From positions 124,001 through 188,000 of the forward strand of contig NZ_JANUDX010000002.1 in NCBI RefSeq assembly GCF_024810105.1: 64,000 bases of DNA, read 5' to 3'. Each line of letters begins with the position of its first letter. Position 1 is the first letter of the stretch. A program made the translations under genes and the position numbers. The DNA comes from Stenotrophomonas sp. BIGb0135. GTDB lineage: Bacteria; Pseudomonadota; Gammaproteobacteria; Xanthomonadales; Xanthomonadaceae. The notes under the pieces were generated by a model. That model did no database searches. It saw only the letters and a list, made by a program, of their open reading frames with translations, and was not told the origin of the DNA. Shown here in pieces: positions 1 to 8,936 of the stretch.

Positions 1-232
1 GCAGCTTGCCGATGTCTTCGGCCGAGATCGCCTCGACCACCGAAGTGGCGTCCTGCTTGATCGCGATCGCGTTCTCGATGCCCCGGCGGATGCCGGTGAC
101 CTGCACGGTGTCCAGGTTGGTGGCCGCGGTCCCTGTCGGCGTAGTGGGTTCGGCGGTCTGCGCCGACGCCACCAACGGCGTCAGGGCGACGGCCAGCGCG
201 ATACTCAGCGCGCTGCGCTTGCAGTTCAACAT
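1..232 (-). CDS. TonB-dependent receptor, N-terminal part (cut by window edge)
   Basis: Reading leftward from an ATG at 230-232, the first 77 residues show a Sec signal peptide ending in VASAQ, then a short Thr/Pro-rich stretch and the plug-domain opening DTVQVTGIRRGIENAI followed by VVEAISAEDIGKL, which is typical of xanthomonad outer-membrane TonB-dependent receptors. A GGGAGGGG ribosome site sits just before the start. The rest of the gene is outside the window. Neighbours are maltodextrin-degrading enzymes and a sugar transporter, and a LacI-type operator lies about 126 bases upstream, so import of maltodextrins across the outer membrane is the natural inference. The substrate is not visible in this fragment. 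Confidence 0.9.
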   Translation of the reverse strand, partial: MLNCKRSALSIALAVALTPLVASAQTAEPTTPTGTAATNLDTVQVTGIRRGIENAIAIKQDATSVVEAISAEDIGKL

Positions 233-565
233 TTTCCCCTCCCAGGCAATGTTGCCAATCGATTTTGTGGTTGCCCGGAAGACCCGGGAGCGTCATGGCG
301 CGGTGGCCGTTGACTGCGTGGCTATGGTAGGCAGCGCGCCATCGGCGTGAATCACCCTGCATACGTATTCAATGGCGTTTACCGCGTTGGAACCGGTTAC
401 AGGTGCGTCATCGCAGTCGCGCTGCCGCGCCACGGTTTGCGTCGCACACCGCGAAGCCCTGTCTCACATACACCCGAATCCGCGTGCCTTCGGCAGCGCC
501 CCCTGACTCAGGGGGCCCTCCTCCAGACGCGCCGACGGCCGGCATTCCGCAGGGCGCCGGGACCC
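233..565. other. Intergenic control region of the TonB receptor
   Basis: This 333-base stretch separates the receptor start from the GH97 stop. It holds the leader of the receptor and the palindromic operator at 358-371. Open frames crossing it in other phases look like high-GC artefacts. I see no RNA gene. Confidence 0.6.
358..371. promoter_or_regulatory. LacI-type operator, TGCATACGTATTCA
   Basis: This is a 14-bp near-palindrome with the central CG step typical of LacI/GalR operators. Exactly the same sequence in reverse orientation occurs at 2706-2719, in the other control region of this locus. It lies about 126 bases upstream of the TonB receptor. Binding by the LacI protein encoded at 18651-19682 is inferred from family and from locus content, not shown. 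Confidence 0.7.
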
Positions 566-2632
566 TTACAACGGCGTGAAGCGGATCGCCTGGCCGCCGC
601 CGGGTGCCAGCACCAGCGTCAGCGCGTCGGCACTGGTGACCTCGCGGGTGTCGCGGACGAAGGCGAACGGATTGCGGCGGAAATCCGCACCGTCGCCATC
701 GCGGTAGATCTCCGCGCGGTAGCGCACGCCCGGTTCCAGGAAGCCCAGCGACACCGGCAGCACGCGGCCGTGTTCGTCGGTGATGCTGCCGAGGAACCAG
801 TCGCGGCTGTGGCGGTCCTTGCGCACGATCGTCACGTAGTCGCCCACCTCGCCGTTGAGCACGCGCGAGTCGTCCCAGTCCACCGCCACGTCCTCGATGA
901 AGCGGAACGCCTCGCGATGCTGCAGGTAGTGCTCGGGCAGGTCGGCGGCCATCTGGATCGGGCTGTAGATCGCCACGTACAGCGCCAGCTGGCGGGCCAG
1001 CGTGCTGGGGATGGCCTGGCCGCCACGGCCCTTGAGGCTGAGGATGCCGGGGGTGTAGTCCATCGGTCCGGCCAGCAGGCGGGTGAAGACCAGGTTGACC
1101 TCGTGGTCGGGCGGATTCGGCGGCTGCCCCCAGGCGTTGTACTCCATGCCACGGGCGCCTTCGCGCGAGATCCAGTTGGGGTAGGTGCGGCGCAGCCCGG
1201 TGTCCTTGATCGGCTCGTGCGGGTTGACCGCGATGTGGCGCCTGGCCGCTTCCTGCACCACCTTGAGGTGATGGCGGGCCATGAACTGGCCGTCGTGCCA
1301 CTCGCGCCACAGCGGGCCGCCAGCCGGGTTGCGCCGGTCCACCTGGCCGTCGTCGCACACGTAGCCGCTTTTGAAGGAATCCACGCCCAGCCGTGCATAC
1401 AGGTCCAGCGCGGCCCCGAGCTGGTCTTCGTAGTGCTCCACCGCGCAGCCGGTTTCGTGGTGGCCGATCAGGCGCACGCCTTTCTTCGCGCCATACGCCG
1501 ACAGCGCCTCGATGTCGAAGTCGGAGGTGGGGCGGGTGAAATCGAAGGCGTCGCCGTTGCCCACCCAGTTGCCGTCCCAGCCGGGATTCCAGCCTTCCAC
1601 CAGCACGCCGCGGAAGCCGTGCGCGGCGGCGAAGTCGATCACCTTCTTCGTTTTCGCCGTGGTCGCGGCATGTTTCGGGCCGGTCGCCCAGCTTTCCTGG
1701 TCCAGGTGCATCGACCACCACACGCCCAGGTACTTGGACGGCTTGACCCAGCTCACATCACCCAGCGCGTTGGGCTCGTTGAGGTTGAGGATCAGGTCCG
1801 ATTCGACCAGGCCGCCGGCGCGGTCGCTGATCTGCAGCGTGCGCCACGGGGTGGCGAAGGGCAGGGTGCGCCGCACCTTCCAGCCTTCGGCCGAGGGCGA
1901 CAGGTGCGCGCGCAGGCGCTGGCCGTCGATGCGGCGCAGCCACATGCCGGCGTAGTCGACCAACGCCGCCTCGTGGATCGCCACGTGCAGGCCATCGCGG
2001 CTGCGCAGGGTAATGGGGGTGTGCACCAGCGGCACCTGGTCGAGCGGCGTGCGCTGGTACAGGTATTCGTAGTGGATCGGTTCGCCGGCCGGGATCCACC
2101 ACGCGGTGGCGTCGGGCGCGATCGCGAACTCGGTCAGCTCGTCATCGATGATCGCCTCGCGCATGCCGGCCTGCTCGGGGAAGCGGTAACGGAAGCCGAG
2201 GCCGTCGTCGTAGACGCGGAACACCACCTCGAACCGGCGCCCGGCACCGCCGCGCTCGCCGAGCTGGACGGCCACTTCGTTGTAGTGGTTGCGTACCCGA
2301 CGGCGCTCGCCCCACGGCTGCTCCCAGGTCTCGTCGAACGAACGCGTGGCCTGGCCCAGTACGGTCAGATCGCGATCGAGCCGCCCATCGCGCAGCTGGA
2401 AGCCGAGCCGCGAGTCGGCCACCACGGTCTCGCCCAGGCGTTCGACGCGGTAGCTGGGCGTGCCGCCGTCCAGTTGCAGCGATACCGTCAACACGTTGCC
2501 GGGGGACGCGACGCTGGCCACCGTGACCGGTTCGGCGCGGGCGATGAAGGCCAGCAGGGACAACCCGGGCGCCAGCCAGGGCAGGCGGCCAGGCGCGTGC
2601 CATCCACGCACGTGATGCGGTTTCGTCGGCAT
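566..2632 (-). CDS. GH97 family alpha-glucosidase, secreted
   Basis: This 688-residue protein has a signal peptide (hydrophobic segment before ARAEP, about residues 17-33) and the full length of glycoside hydrolase family 97, a calcium-dependent alpha-glucoside hydrolase family that includes SusB. Visible family motifs are VLVEGWNPGWD (about residue 346), HHETG (about 391), HEPIKDTGLRRTYPN (about 473) and MEYNAWG (about 497). The acidic residues at these places would fit the inverting, glutamate-using branch, but I have not aligned it. The ATG at 2630-2632 is chosen because a GGGAGGGG site precedes it; longer in-frame extensions run into the divergent promoter. It probably removes glucose from maltodextrins in the periplasm. 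Confidence 0.93.
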   Translation of the reverse strand: MPTKPHHVRGWHAPGRLPWLAPGLSLLAFIARAEPVTVASVASPGNVLTVSLQLDGGTPSYRVERLGETVVADSRLGFQLRDGRLDRDLTVLGQATRSFDETWEQPWGERRRVRNHYNEVAVQLGERGGAGRRFEVVFRVYDDGLGFRYRFPEQAGMREAIIDDELTEFAIAPDATAWWIPAGEPIHYEYLYQRTPLDQVPLVHTPITLRSRDGLHVAIHEAALVDYAGMWLRRIDGQRLRAHLSPSAEGWKVRRTLPFATPWRTLQISDRAGGLVESDLILNLNEPNALGDVSWVKPSKYLGVWWSMHLDQESWATGPKHAATTAKTKKVIDFAAAHGFRGVLVEGWNPGWDGNWVGNGDAFDFTRPTSDFDIEALSAYGAKKGVRLIGHHETGCAVEHYEDQLGAALDLYARLGVDSFKSGYVCDDGQVDRRNPAGGPLWREWHDGQFMARHHLKVVQEAARRHIAVNPHEPIKDTGLRRTYPNWISREGARGMEYNAWGQPPNPPDHEVNLVFTRLLAGPMDYTPGILSLKGRGGQAIPSTLARQLALYVAIYSPIQMAADLPEHYLQHREAFRFIEDVAVDWDDSRVLNGEVGDYVTIVRKDRHSRDWFLGSITDEHGRVLPVSLGFLEPGVRYRAEIYRDGDGADFRRNPFAFVRDTREVTSADALTLVLAPGGGQAIRFTPL

Positions 2633-2705
2633 TTCCCCTCCCAAGGCGGCCGGAACATGGCTCGGACTATAGCCACGCAAGCGCGGTGGTCCCGCCGCAT
2701 CGCCA

Positions 2706-2719
2706 TGAATACGTATGCA
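2706..2719. promoter_or_regulatory. LacI-type operator, TGAATACGTATGCA
   Basis: This is the reverse complement of the operator at 358-371. It lies 74 bases upstream of the GH97 start and 157 bases upstream of the divergent glycosidase-transporter-amylase operon, so one site could control both. The central CG and inverted TGNATA halves are typical of LacI-family operators. Confidence 0.7.
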
Positions 2720-2876
2720 AAGGGGCGCGCATCCGGGCGTGCCGTCTACCATGGGGCCAGGCACCCTGGGAGGGGGCCGCGAGCGCAACCGTTGCCCATC
2801 GTCGTGGCGGTCTGCGTAACCACAACGCGTGCAAAGAGGGAGGGAGGCACCGGGTGCAAGCCGGGATGCCGCTTCG

Positions 2877-5117
2877 ATGCTGAAGATGATCTGCCTGACC
2901 GCTGCCCTCGGGCTGGCGCTGGGTTCGACCGCAACCGCGGCGGACCTCACTTTCGATGGCCGCACCGCGCGCGCCACCCCTGCTGCCGACGGCGGCTTCC
3001 AGCTGCATGCGTCCGGGCACGACGTGGCGATCGCCGCGCAGCCGATGCGCAGCCGCACCGACAGCGTGCTGTTCGATGCGCTGTTCGCCCTGGCCCAGCA
3101 GGAGCTGGACGCCGACCGCGTCGACGCGATCCGCGATCCGGCCTTCAACCAGGGCAACCCGGTGCCGTGCGACTGCTTCCAGACCGGCGAACGCTGGCCG
3201 TACGTCTGGACCCGTGATGTCAGCTTCGCCGCCGACCTGGCGCTGTCGCGGCTGGACCCGGTGCGGACCCGGCAGTCGCTGCAGTTCAAGCTCTCGGCCG
3301 CGCGCGACGGGAAGACGCCGGGGCTGTTCGTGGCCCAGGACACAGGCTCGGGCGGCAGTTGGCCGATCAGCAGCGACCGCGTGGTGTGGTTCCTGGCCGC
3401 GCGCGGCCTGCTCGCCGACCCCGCGTTTGCCGACCAGGTCTGGCAGGCGTTGCAGGCCACCCTGGCGCAGGACCGCGCCGCGGTGTTCGATCCGCGCGTG
3501 GGCCTGTACCGCGGCGAGACCTCGTTCCTGGACTGGCGCGAACAGACCTACCCGGACTGGACCCGCCAGGACGTGCGTTTCATCGGCGAGTCGTTCGCGC
3601 TGTCCACCAACGTGCTGCACTACCAGGCGCTGCGCCTGGCCGAGCGGCTCGCACGCGACCGTGGCGACGACCGCGCCAGCCAGTACGCCGGCTGGGCCGA
3701 TGCGCTGGCCACGCAGATCGACGCGCGCTTCTGGCGCGAGGACGCCGGCCTTTACATGAGCTACATCGGCGAAGCGGCGCACCCGGTGCCGTACGCCAAG
3801 TACGACCTGCTGGCGATCTCGCTGGGCGTGCTGGCCGATGTGTTCCCCGCCGACCGCGCGCGTCGCGCGCTGGCCAACTACCCGGCAGTGGAAGGGGGCA
3901 GCCCGGTGGTGTGGCCACAGGAGGCACGGCAGCCGATCTACCACAATCGCGCGGTCTGGCCGTTCGTCAGTGCGTACTCGCTGCGCGCCGCACGCCGTCT
4001 CGATGACGCCGCCCGCATCCAGCTGGAGATCGAATCGCTGATGCGCGGCACCGCGTTGGCCGGGTCCAACATGGAAAACTACGAGATGCGCCGCCTGGCG
4101 GTGCATGTCGACGAAGGGGCGTTGAGCGGCCCGGTGGTCAACTCGCCGCGCCAGTTGTGGTCGGTGGCCGGCTACCTGTCGATGGTGCTGGAGGGCGTGT
4201 TCGGCGTGGACGCCGACGGCAACGTCGCCCCGAAACTGCCGACCGCGCTGGTGCCGCAGTTGTTCGGCAAGCGCAGCAGCATCGAGCTGGACGACGGCAC
4301 GACCCGCTACGTGCTCAAGCGCCCGCGCAAGCTGGAGGGCGCGTTGCTGGTGGCAAAGAACATCGTGCGCAAGAACAACACCGTCACCGTGCAACTGATG
4401 GCGCAGCCACAAACCGCAGCAACCGGCCCCGGTAGAGCCGAGCCACGCTCGGCTGCTCCTGCTCCTGCTCCCGCTTCCGTAGCCGCAGCCGCAGCCGCCT
4501 ATGCCCCCACCACCCCCACCGCACCCGAACCGGTCAAACGCGGCAAGACCTGGTCGATTCCAGTTCCCGCCAACCACGTGCTGTGGCTGGACGGCCGCGA
4601 GGTCACCACCGCCTCGCCGCTCACCGTCCGCGACGACGGCCACCAGCACTGCCTCAGCCTCACCCGCCGCGACGGTGCGCTGGAATCCCTGCACAGCCCG
4701 ACGACCTGCGTCGGCCCGCAGCAGCGCCTCAACGGGGCCACGGCCTGGGCCTGGAGCGCCGCCGCTCCCACCCGCGTGCGCGTTCGCCTGCGCTACGACA
4801 ATCCCAACGGCCCGATCAACACCGGCGTCACCGCGGCGGTGAAGCAGGTGGTCGCGCAGTGCCCGGGCCAGCCGGCGCAGCGCGCCAGCGTGGTGATGCC
4901 GCACAGCGTGGGTCCGCAGGCCTCCACCGCGGTCGAATTCGACCTTCCCCGGGGCCGCTGCCGCTTCACGCTGGAAGAGGGCTTCAACATGAGCGCACTG
5001 GCGCACTTTGCCAGCTACAACGGCGGCAAGGGCGGCCGCGATGGCGTGCTCAACCAGGCCACGGTCAGCGCGTTGCTGATCGCCCCGATCGCCGCCACGG
5101 CGGAGGCAGCCCGATGA
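2877..5117 (+). CDS. Six-hairpin (alpha/alpha)6 glycosidase-like protein, secreted
   Basis: This 746-residue protein starts with a signal peptide (MLKMICLTAALGLALG, then TATAA). Residues about 60-480 resemble the six-hairpin glycosidase fold of glucoamylases and debranching enzymes, with WPYVWTRDVSF, GSGGSWPISSDRVVWF and WPQEARQPIYHNRAVWPFV as landmarks. A low-complexity Ala/Pro stretch at about 518-545 is encoded by a SMAG-like repeat. The C-terminal 180 residues look like a beta-rich accessory domain. Which family number it belongs to is uncertain. The gene is first in an operon whose members overlap by four bases (ATGA) with the MFS gene, so action on maltodextrin or a related alpha-glucan is inferred from context. 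Confidence 0.8.
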   Translation: MLKMICLTAALGLALGSTATAADLTFDGRTARATPAADGGFQLHASGHDVAIAAQPMRSRTDSVLFDALFALAQQELDADRVDAIRDPAFNQGNPVPCDCFQTGERWPYVWTRDVSFAADLALSRLDPVRTRQSLQFKLSAARDGKTPGLFVAQDTGSGGSWPISSDRVVWFLAARGLLADPAFADQVWQALQATLAQDRAAVFDPRVGLYRGETSFLDWREQTYPDWTRQDVRFIGESFALSTNVLHYQALRLAERLARDRGDDRASQYAGWADALATQIDARFWREDAGLYMSYIGEAAHPVPYAKYDLLAISLGVLADVFPADRARRALANYPAVEGGSPVVWPQEARQPIYHNRAVWPFVSAYSLRAARRLDDAARIQLEIESLMRGTALAGSNMENYEMRRLAVHVDEGALSGPVVNSPRQLWSVAGYLSMVLEGVFGVDADGNVAPKLPTALVPQLFGKRSSIELDDGTTRYVLKRPRKLEGALLVAKNIVRKNNTVTVQLMAQPQTAATGPGRAEPRSAAPAPAPASVAAAAAAYAPTTPTAPEPVKRGKTWSIPVPANHVLWLDGREVTTASPLTVRDDGHQHCLSLTRRDGALESLHSPTTCVGPQQRLNGATAWAWSAAAPTRVRVRLRYDNPNGPINTGVTAAVKQVVAQCPGQPAQRASVVMPHSVGPQASTAVEFDLPRGRCRFTLEEGFNMSALAHFASYNGGKGGRDGVLNQATVSALLIAPIAATAEAAR
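4432..4458 (+). repeat. SMAG-like GTAG palindrome inside a coding region
   Basis: GTAG is followed by the perfect stem AGCCGAGC / GCTCGGCT with a three-base loop, matching the layout of the Stenotrophomonas maltophilia GTAG (SMAG) REP family. It lies in frame in the glycosidase gene and is followed by GCTCCT-type tandem repeats, which together encode an Ala/Pro linker. Confidence 0.65.
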
Positions 5118-6601
5118 ACCGCCCGGCCAAGCCCACGCTGTCGTTCTGGCAGATCTGGAACATGTGCTTCGGCTTCCTCGGCATCCAGTTCGGGTTCGCC
5201 CTGCAGAACGCCAATGCCAGCCGCATCTTCGAGACCCTCGGCGCACCGATGGATGCGGTGCCGGGGCTGTGGATCGCCGCGCCGCTGACCGGGCTGCTGG
5301 TGCAGCCGGTGATCGGTTACTGGTCCGACCGCACCTGGACCCGCTGGGGCCGGCGCCGGCCGTACTTCATGGTGGGCGCGGTGCTGACCACGCTGGCGCT
5401 GCTGGTGATGCCCAATTCGCCCACGTTGTGGATCGCCGCCGGCACGCTGTGGGTGCTGGACGCGTCGATCAACGTGTCGATGGAGCCGTTCCGCGCGTTC
5501 GTCGGCGACCAGCTCGCACCGCGCCAGCGGCCCACCGGCTATGCGATGCAGAGCTTCTTCATCGGCATCGGCGCGATCGTGGCCAGCTTCCTGCCCTTCA
5601 TCCTGGCCCATGTTGGCGTGGCCAATACCGCCGGGGCAGGGCAGGTGCCGGACACGGTGCGCTACGCGTTCTACGTGGGAGCAGCGGTGCTGCTGGGCGC
5701 GATCTGCTGGACGGTGTTCAGCACCCGCGAATATGCGCCGGCCGAGCTGGCGGGCTTCGCCGATGCCGAACCGCCCGCCGCGCAACAGTCGTCGCGCAGG
5801 GCCGGCCCGCCGCCGTGGGCCCAGAGTGCGCTGTGGCTGCTGATCGGTGCGGGCTTGGCCGTGGCCATCGCCTCGCAGCGCGGCGACAAGATGCTGTACG
5901 TGCTGGCCGGGCTGTGTGCGGCCTACGGCCTGCTGCTGGCCGCCTCGCGGCTGCTGCCCGGCACGCACATGCTGGCGCAGATCGTCGATGACCTGCGCGC
6001 GATGCCGCCGACCATGCGGCGCCTGGCATGGGTGCAGTTCTTCTCGTGGTTCGCGCTGTTCGCGATGTGGATCTACACGACCGCTGCCGTGGCGGGCACC
6101 CACTTCGGCTCCACCGATCCGGCGTCGGCGGCGTACAACGAGGGCGCCAACTGGGTGGGCGTGCTGTTCGGCGCGTACAACGGCTTCGCCGCGCTGGCCG
6201 CGCTGTTGATCCCGCCGATGGTGCGCCTGCTCGGGCTGCGCTGGAGCCACCTGGTCAACCTGTGGCTGGGCGGGTTGGGGTTGATCTCGCTGGCGGTGAT
6301 CGATGATCCCACCTGGCTGCTGCTGTCGATGGTCGGCGTCGGTTTCGCCTGGGCCTCGATCCTGTCGCTGCCGTATGCGCTGCTGTCCGACAGCGTGCCC
6401 GCGGCCAAGATGGGCATCTACATGGGCCTGTTCAATTTCTTCATCGTCATCCCGCAGTTGATCGCCGCCAGCGCGCTGGGCTTCATGCTGCGCACCTGGC
6501 TGGGCGGCGATCCGATGCACGTGCTCGCCCTGGGCGGCGCCAGCCTGTTCGTGGCCGGTGTGTGCGTGCTGCGCGTGCCTTCCACACAGGAGCTTGCCTG
6601 A
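5114..6601 (+). CDS. MFS sugar transporter, probable maltose/glucoside importer
   Basis: This 495-residue, 12-helix protein belongs to the glycoside-pentoside-hexuronide/sucrose-type MFS branch seen in xanthomonad and Caulobacter maltose loci. Landmarks are the opening SFWQIWNMCFGFLGIQFGFALQNANASRIFETLG and the loop-2 motif GYWSDRTWTRWGRRRPY. A hydrophilic loop near residues 215-235 separates the two halves. Its ATG overlaps the TGA of the glycosidase gene, and its own TGA overlaps the ATG of the amylase gene, so the three are translationally coupled. It should carry maltose or maltodextrin across the inner membrane by proton symport. The substrate is inferred from context. Confidence 0.88.
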   Translation: MNRPAKPTLSFWQIWNMCFGFLGIQFGFALQNANASRIFETLGAPMDAVPGLWIAAPLTGLLVQPVIGYWSDRTWTRWGRRRPYFMVGAVLTTLALLVMPNSPTLWIAAGTLWVLDASINVSMEPFRAFVGDQLAPRQRPTGYAMQSFFIGIGAIVASFLPFILAHVGVANTAGAGQVPDTVRYAFYVGAAVLLGAICWTVFSTREYAPAELAGFADAEPPAAQQSSRRAGPPPWAQSALWLLIGAGLAVAIASQRGDKMLYVLAGLCAAYGLLLAASRLLPGTHMLAQIVDDLRAMPPTMRRLAWVQFFSWFALFAMWIYTTAAVAGTHFGSTDPASAAYNEGANWVGVLFGAYNGFAALAALLIPPMVRLLGLRWSHLVNLWLGGLGLISLAVIDDPTWLLLSMVGVGFAWASILSLPYALLSDSVPAAKMGIYMGLFNFFIVIPQLIAASALGFMLRTWLGGDPMHVLALGGASLFVAGVCVLRVPSTQELA

Positions 6602-8322
6602 TGCATGGTTTTTCCCGGTTGTCGCTGGGCCTGTCCTTCGCGCTGCTGTCGGCGCAGGCCATCGCCGCGCCGCGCCCCGAATACGTGGGCACCACCGAGC
6701 CGTTCGCCAGCGACGCGGTGTACTTCGTGGTCACCGACCGCTTCGTCAACGGCGACCCGTCCAACGACCACCGCGACCAGGGCGGCAAACACCGTACCTT
6801 CGACATCCCGGTGCCGTGCCCGGACAAGGTCGATGGCAACATCGGCTACCTCGGCGGTGACTTCAAGGGCGTGCTCGACAACGCCGACTACATCCGCAAC
6901 CTGGGCTTTGGCGCGGTCTGGATCACCCCGATCGTGGACAACCCCGACGAGGCCTTCACCGGCAGCAAGCCGATCAGTTGCAGCAGCACGCTGACCGATC
7001 GCGGCAAGACCGGCTACCACGGCTACTGGGGCATCAACTTCTACAGGCTCGATGAACACCTGCCCAGTGCCGACCTCGATTTTGCCGGGCTTACCCGTGG
7101 CCTGCATGCGGCCAACCTGAAAGTGGTGCTGGACATCGTCGGCAACCACGGCTCGCCGGCCTGGACCATGCCCACCCGCCAGCCGCAGTTCGGGCAGATC
7201 TTCGGCAAGGACGGCACGCTGATCGCCGACCACCAGAACCTGCCGCCGCAGCAGCTCGACCCGGCGCACACCCCGCTGCACGCCTTCTACAACAACATCG
7301 GCCCGGTGGATGGCAAGGACGGCTCGATCTTCGATGGCAACCTGGCCGAGTTGTCGGATTTCAACGAGCACAACCCGGCGGTGATGGACTACCTGGTCGG
7401 GGCTTACCTGCAGTGGACCGCGCAGGGCGTGGACGCCTTGCGCATCGATACCATCGGCTGGTTGCCGCACCCGTGGTGGCACGAATTCGTCGGCCGCATC
7501 CGCGCCGCGCATCCGGGCATGTTCATGTTTGGCGAGGCCTTCGACTACGACGCCGGCAAGATCGCCGAACACACCTGGCCGGCCAATGCCAACGTCAGCG
7601 TGCTCGATTTCCCGTTGCGCGGCGCGTTGTCGTCGGTGTTCGGCAAGGAGCAGAAGGGGTTTGAGTCCTTGGCCGAGCCCCTGCACCTGGTCGGCGGCCC
7701 GTACGCCAACCCGTACGAGCTGATGAGCTTCTACGACAACCACGACATGGCCCGCCTGGACGCCACCGACAGCGGTTTCATCGACGCGCACAACTGGCTG
7801 TTCACCGCGCGTGGCATCCCGGTGCTGTACTACGGCTCGGAGACCGGCTTCATGCGCAGCCGCGCCGAACATGCCGGCAACCGCGCCTATTTCGGCCAGG
7901 CGAGCGTCGACGCTGCCGCGCAGAGCCCGATCTACGGCCCGCTGCAGCGCATCGCCCAGCTGCGTGCGGCCACGCCGGCCCTGCAACGCGGCCTGCAGGT
8001 CAACGAGCGGCTGCAGGGCGATGAAGCGGTGTTCTTCCGGGTGCTCCAGCAGGGCGACACGCACCAGACGGCGCTGGTGCTGCTCAACAAGGGCGATGCC
8101 GCCCGCAACATCGAGGTGCGCCGCTATGTGCAGGCAGGCACCTGGCGCGATGCGCTGGGCGGCGGCAGCCAGCAGGTCAAGGACCGCCTGACCGCCGAGG
8201 TGCCGGCGCACGGCGTGCGGGTGTTCCTGCTGGACGCGCCGGTGGCCCAGGCCGCCCTGCAGGCCGAGTTGCAGCGCGCCGCCGCCGACCAGCAGGCGCG
8301 CAGCGCCCGCCTGGCACGGTAG
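6601..8322 (+). CDS. GH13 alpha-amylase family enzyme, secreted
   Basis: This 573-residue protein has a signal peptide of about 22 residues (ALLSAQAIAA) and a GH13 catalytic barrel. The nucleophile is in DALRIDTIGW (about residue 283), the acid/base in MFGEAFD (about 311) and the third acid in YDNHDM (about 382). The regions VYFVVTDRFVNGDPSND and GYHGYWGINFY resemble cyclodextrin glucanotransferase and cyclomaltodextrinase relatives, so hydrolysis or transglycosylation of alpha-1,4-glucans are both possible. It is last in the operon, overlapping the MFS stop codon by one base. Its TAG stop is part of a GTAG repeat head. Confidence 0.9.
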   Translation: MHGFSRLSLGLSFALLSAQAIAAPRPEYVGTTEPFASDAVYFVVTDRFVNGDPSNDHRDQGGKHRTFDIPVPCPDKVDGNIGYLGGDFKGVLDNADYIRNLGFGAVWITPIVDNPDEAFTGSKPISCSSTLTDRGKTGYHGYWGINFYRLDEHLPSADLDFAGLTRGLHAANLKVVLDIVGNHGSPAWTMPTRQPQFGQIFGKDGTLIADHQNLPPQQLDPAHTPLHAFYNNIGPVDGKDGSIFDGNLAELSDFNEHNPAVMDYLVGAYLQWTAQGVDALRIDTIGWLPHPWWHEFVGRIRAAHPGMFMFGEAFDYDAGKIAEHTWPANANVSVLDFPLRGALSSVFGKEQKGFESLAEPLHLVGGPYANPYELMSFYDNHDMARLDATDSGFIDAHNWLFTARGIPVLYYGSETGFMRSRAEHAGNRAYFGQASVDAAAQSPIYGPLQRIAQLRAATPALQRGLQVNERLQGDEAVFFRVLQQGDTHQTALVLLNKGDAARNIEVRRYVQAGTWRDALGGGSQQVKDRLTAEVPAHGVRVFLLDAPVAQAALQAELQRAAADQQARSARLAR

Positions 8323-8394
8323 CGCCAGCCACTGGCCGGCCAGCCGATCGGGGCAGGGTATGCCTCCGGCCGGCCGGCAGCCGGCACTCCCGGT
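8319..8394 (+). repeat. SMAG-like GTAG repeat, probably a decayed pair
   Basis: GTAG at 8319-8322 includes the amylase stop codon and is followed by the small stem GCCAG-CCA-CTGGC. A second GC-rich palindromic block (CCGGCCGGCCGG and GCCGGC) at about 8364-8386 may be a degenerate inverted partner. The assignment is weaker than for the other copies. Confidence 0.45.
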
Positions 8395-8429
8395 ACAATC
8401 CGGGGCCGCCACGCCCCGGAATAGTGCCC

Positions 8430-8810
8430 GTGACCGAACTGCCTCCGCAGAATCCGCTTGAAACCCTGCTGCAGTCGGCGATGGACGGCCAGTTGCCGAT
8501 CGCGCTGTTCATGAAGGCCTTCGTCGCGGCCGAGGTGGTGTTGCTGACCGGTAGCCTGGTCACCCCCGATGGCAGCGGCTTCGACCCGCTGCTGTTCGAC
8601 AAGCAGGGCGTGCTGCACGTGGCGGTGTTCACCGACATCGCGCGGGTCGGGTTCCACAGCCAGCAGGCGCCGCATACGATCCGCATGCAGATGATCGAGG
8701 TGCTCAGGCGCGTGCCGGGGGGCTACGGTGTCGTGGTCAACCCGGGCACCCGGTTGGGCATGGAGCTGTCGCCGGCCGGCATCGGCGAGATCCTCAAGGA
8801 CTTTGCCTGA
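8430..8810 (+). CDS. SseB N-terminal domain-like protein
   Basis: This 126-residue soluble protein resembles the N-terminal domain of SseB (enhanced serine sensitivity B): opening NPLETLLQSAMDGQLPIALFMKAF and later VVVNPGTRLGMELSPAGIGEIL. The family's biochemical role is unknown. The start is the GTG at 8430, because a GGA ribosome site lies about 9 bases upstream; another GTG at 8424 is too close to it. It follows the amylase gene after a repeat, and probably has its own transcription. Confidence 0.7.
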   Translation: MTELPPQNPLETLLQSAMDGQLPIALFMKAFVAAEVVLLTGSLVTPDGSGFDPLLFDKQGVLHVAVFTDIARVGFHSQQAPHTIRMQMIEVLRRVPGGYGVVVNPGTRLGMELSPAGIGEILKDFA

Positions 8811-8936
8811 GGGCGGCCGAGAGGGCGTTTTACGCCGTTTACACATTGCTTAATCTGCTTCTAGCAAGACAGGCAGGTCACACAATATCTACACAATGCC
8901 CGTTGCTAGACTCGCCGCGTCGAAAATGGCGAACCT

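Noticed and set aside
347..3217. Long plus-strand open frame opposite the GH97 gene
   Set aside because: It is rich in Arg, Ala, His and Val with no domain and lies antisense to a clear GH97 gene. High GC makes such frames common.
2667..5246. Long minus-strand open frame opposite the six-hairpin glycosidase
   Set aside because: Low-complexity His/Arg/Gly composition and no motif; shadow of the real gene.
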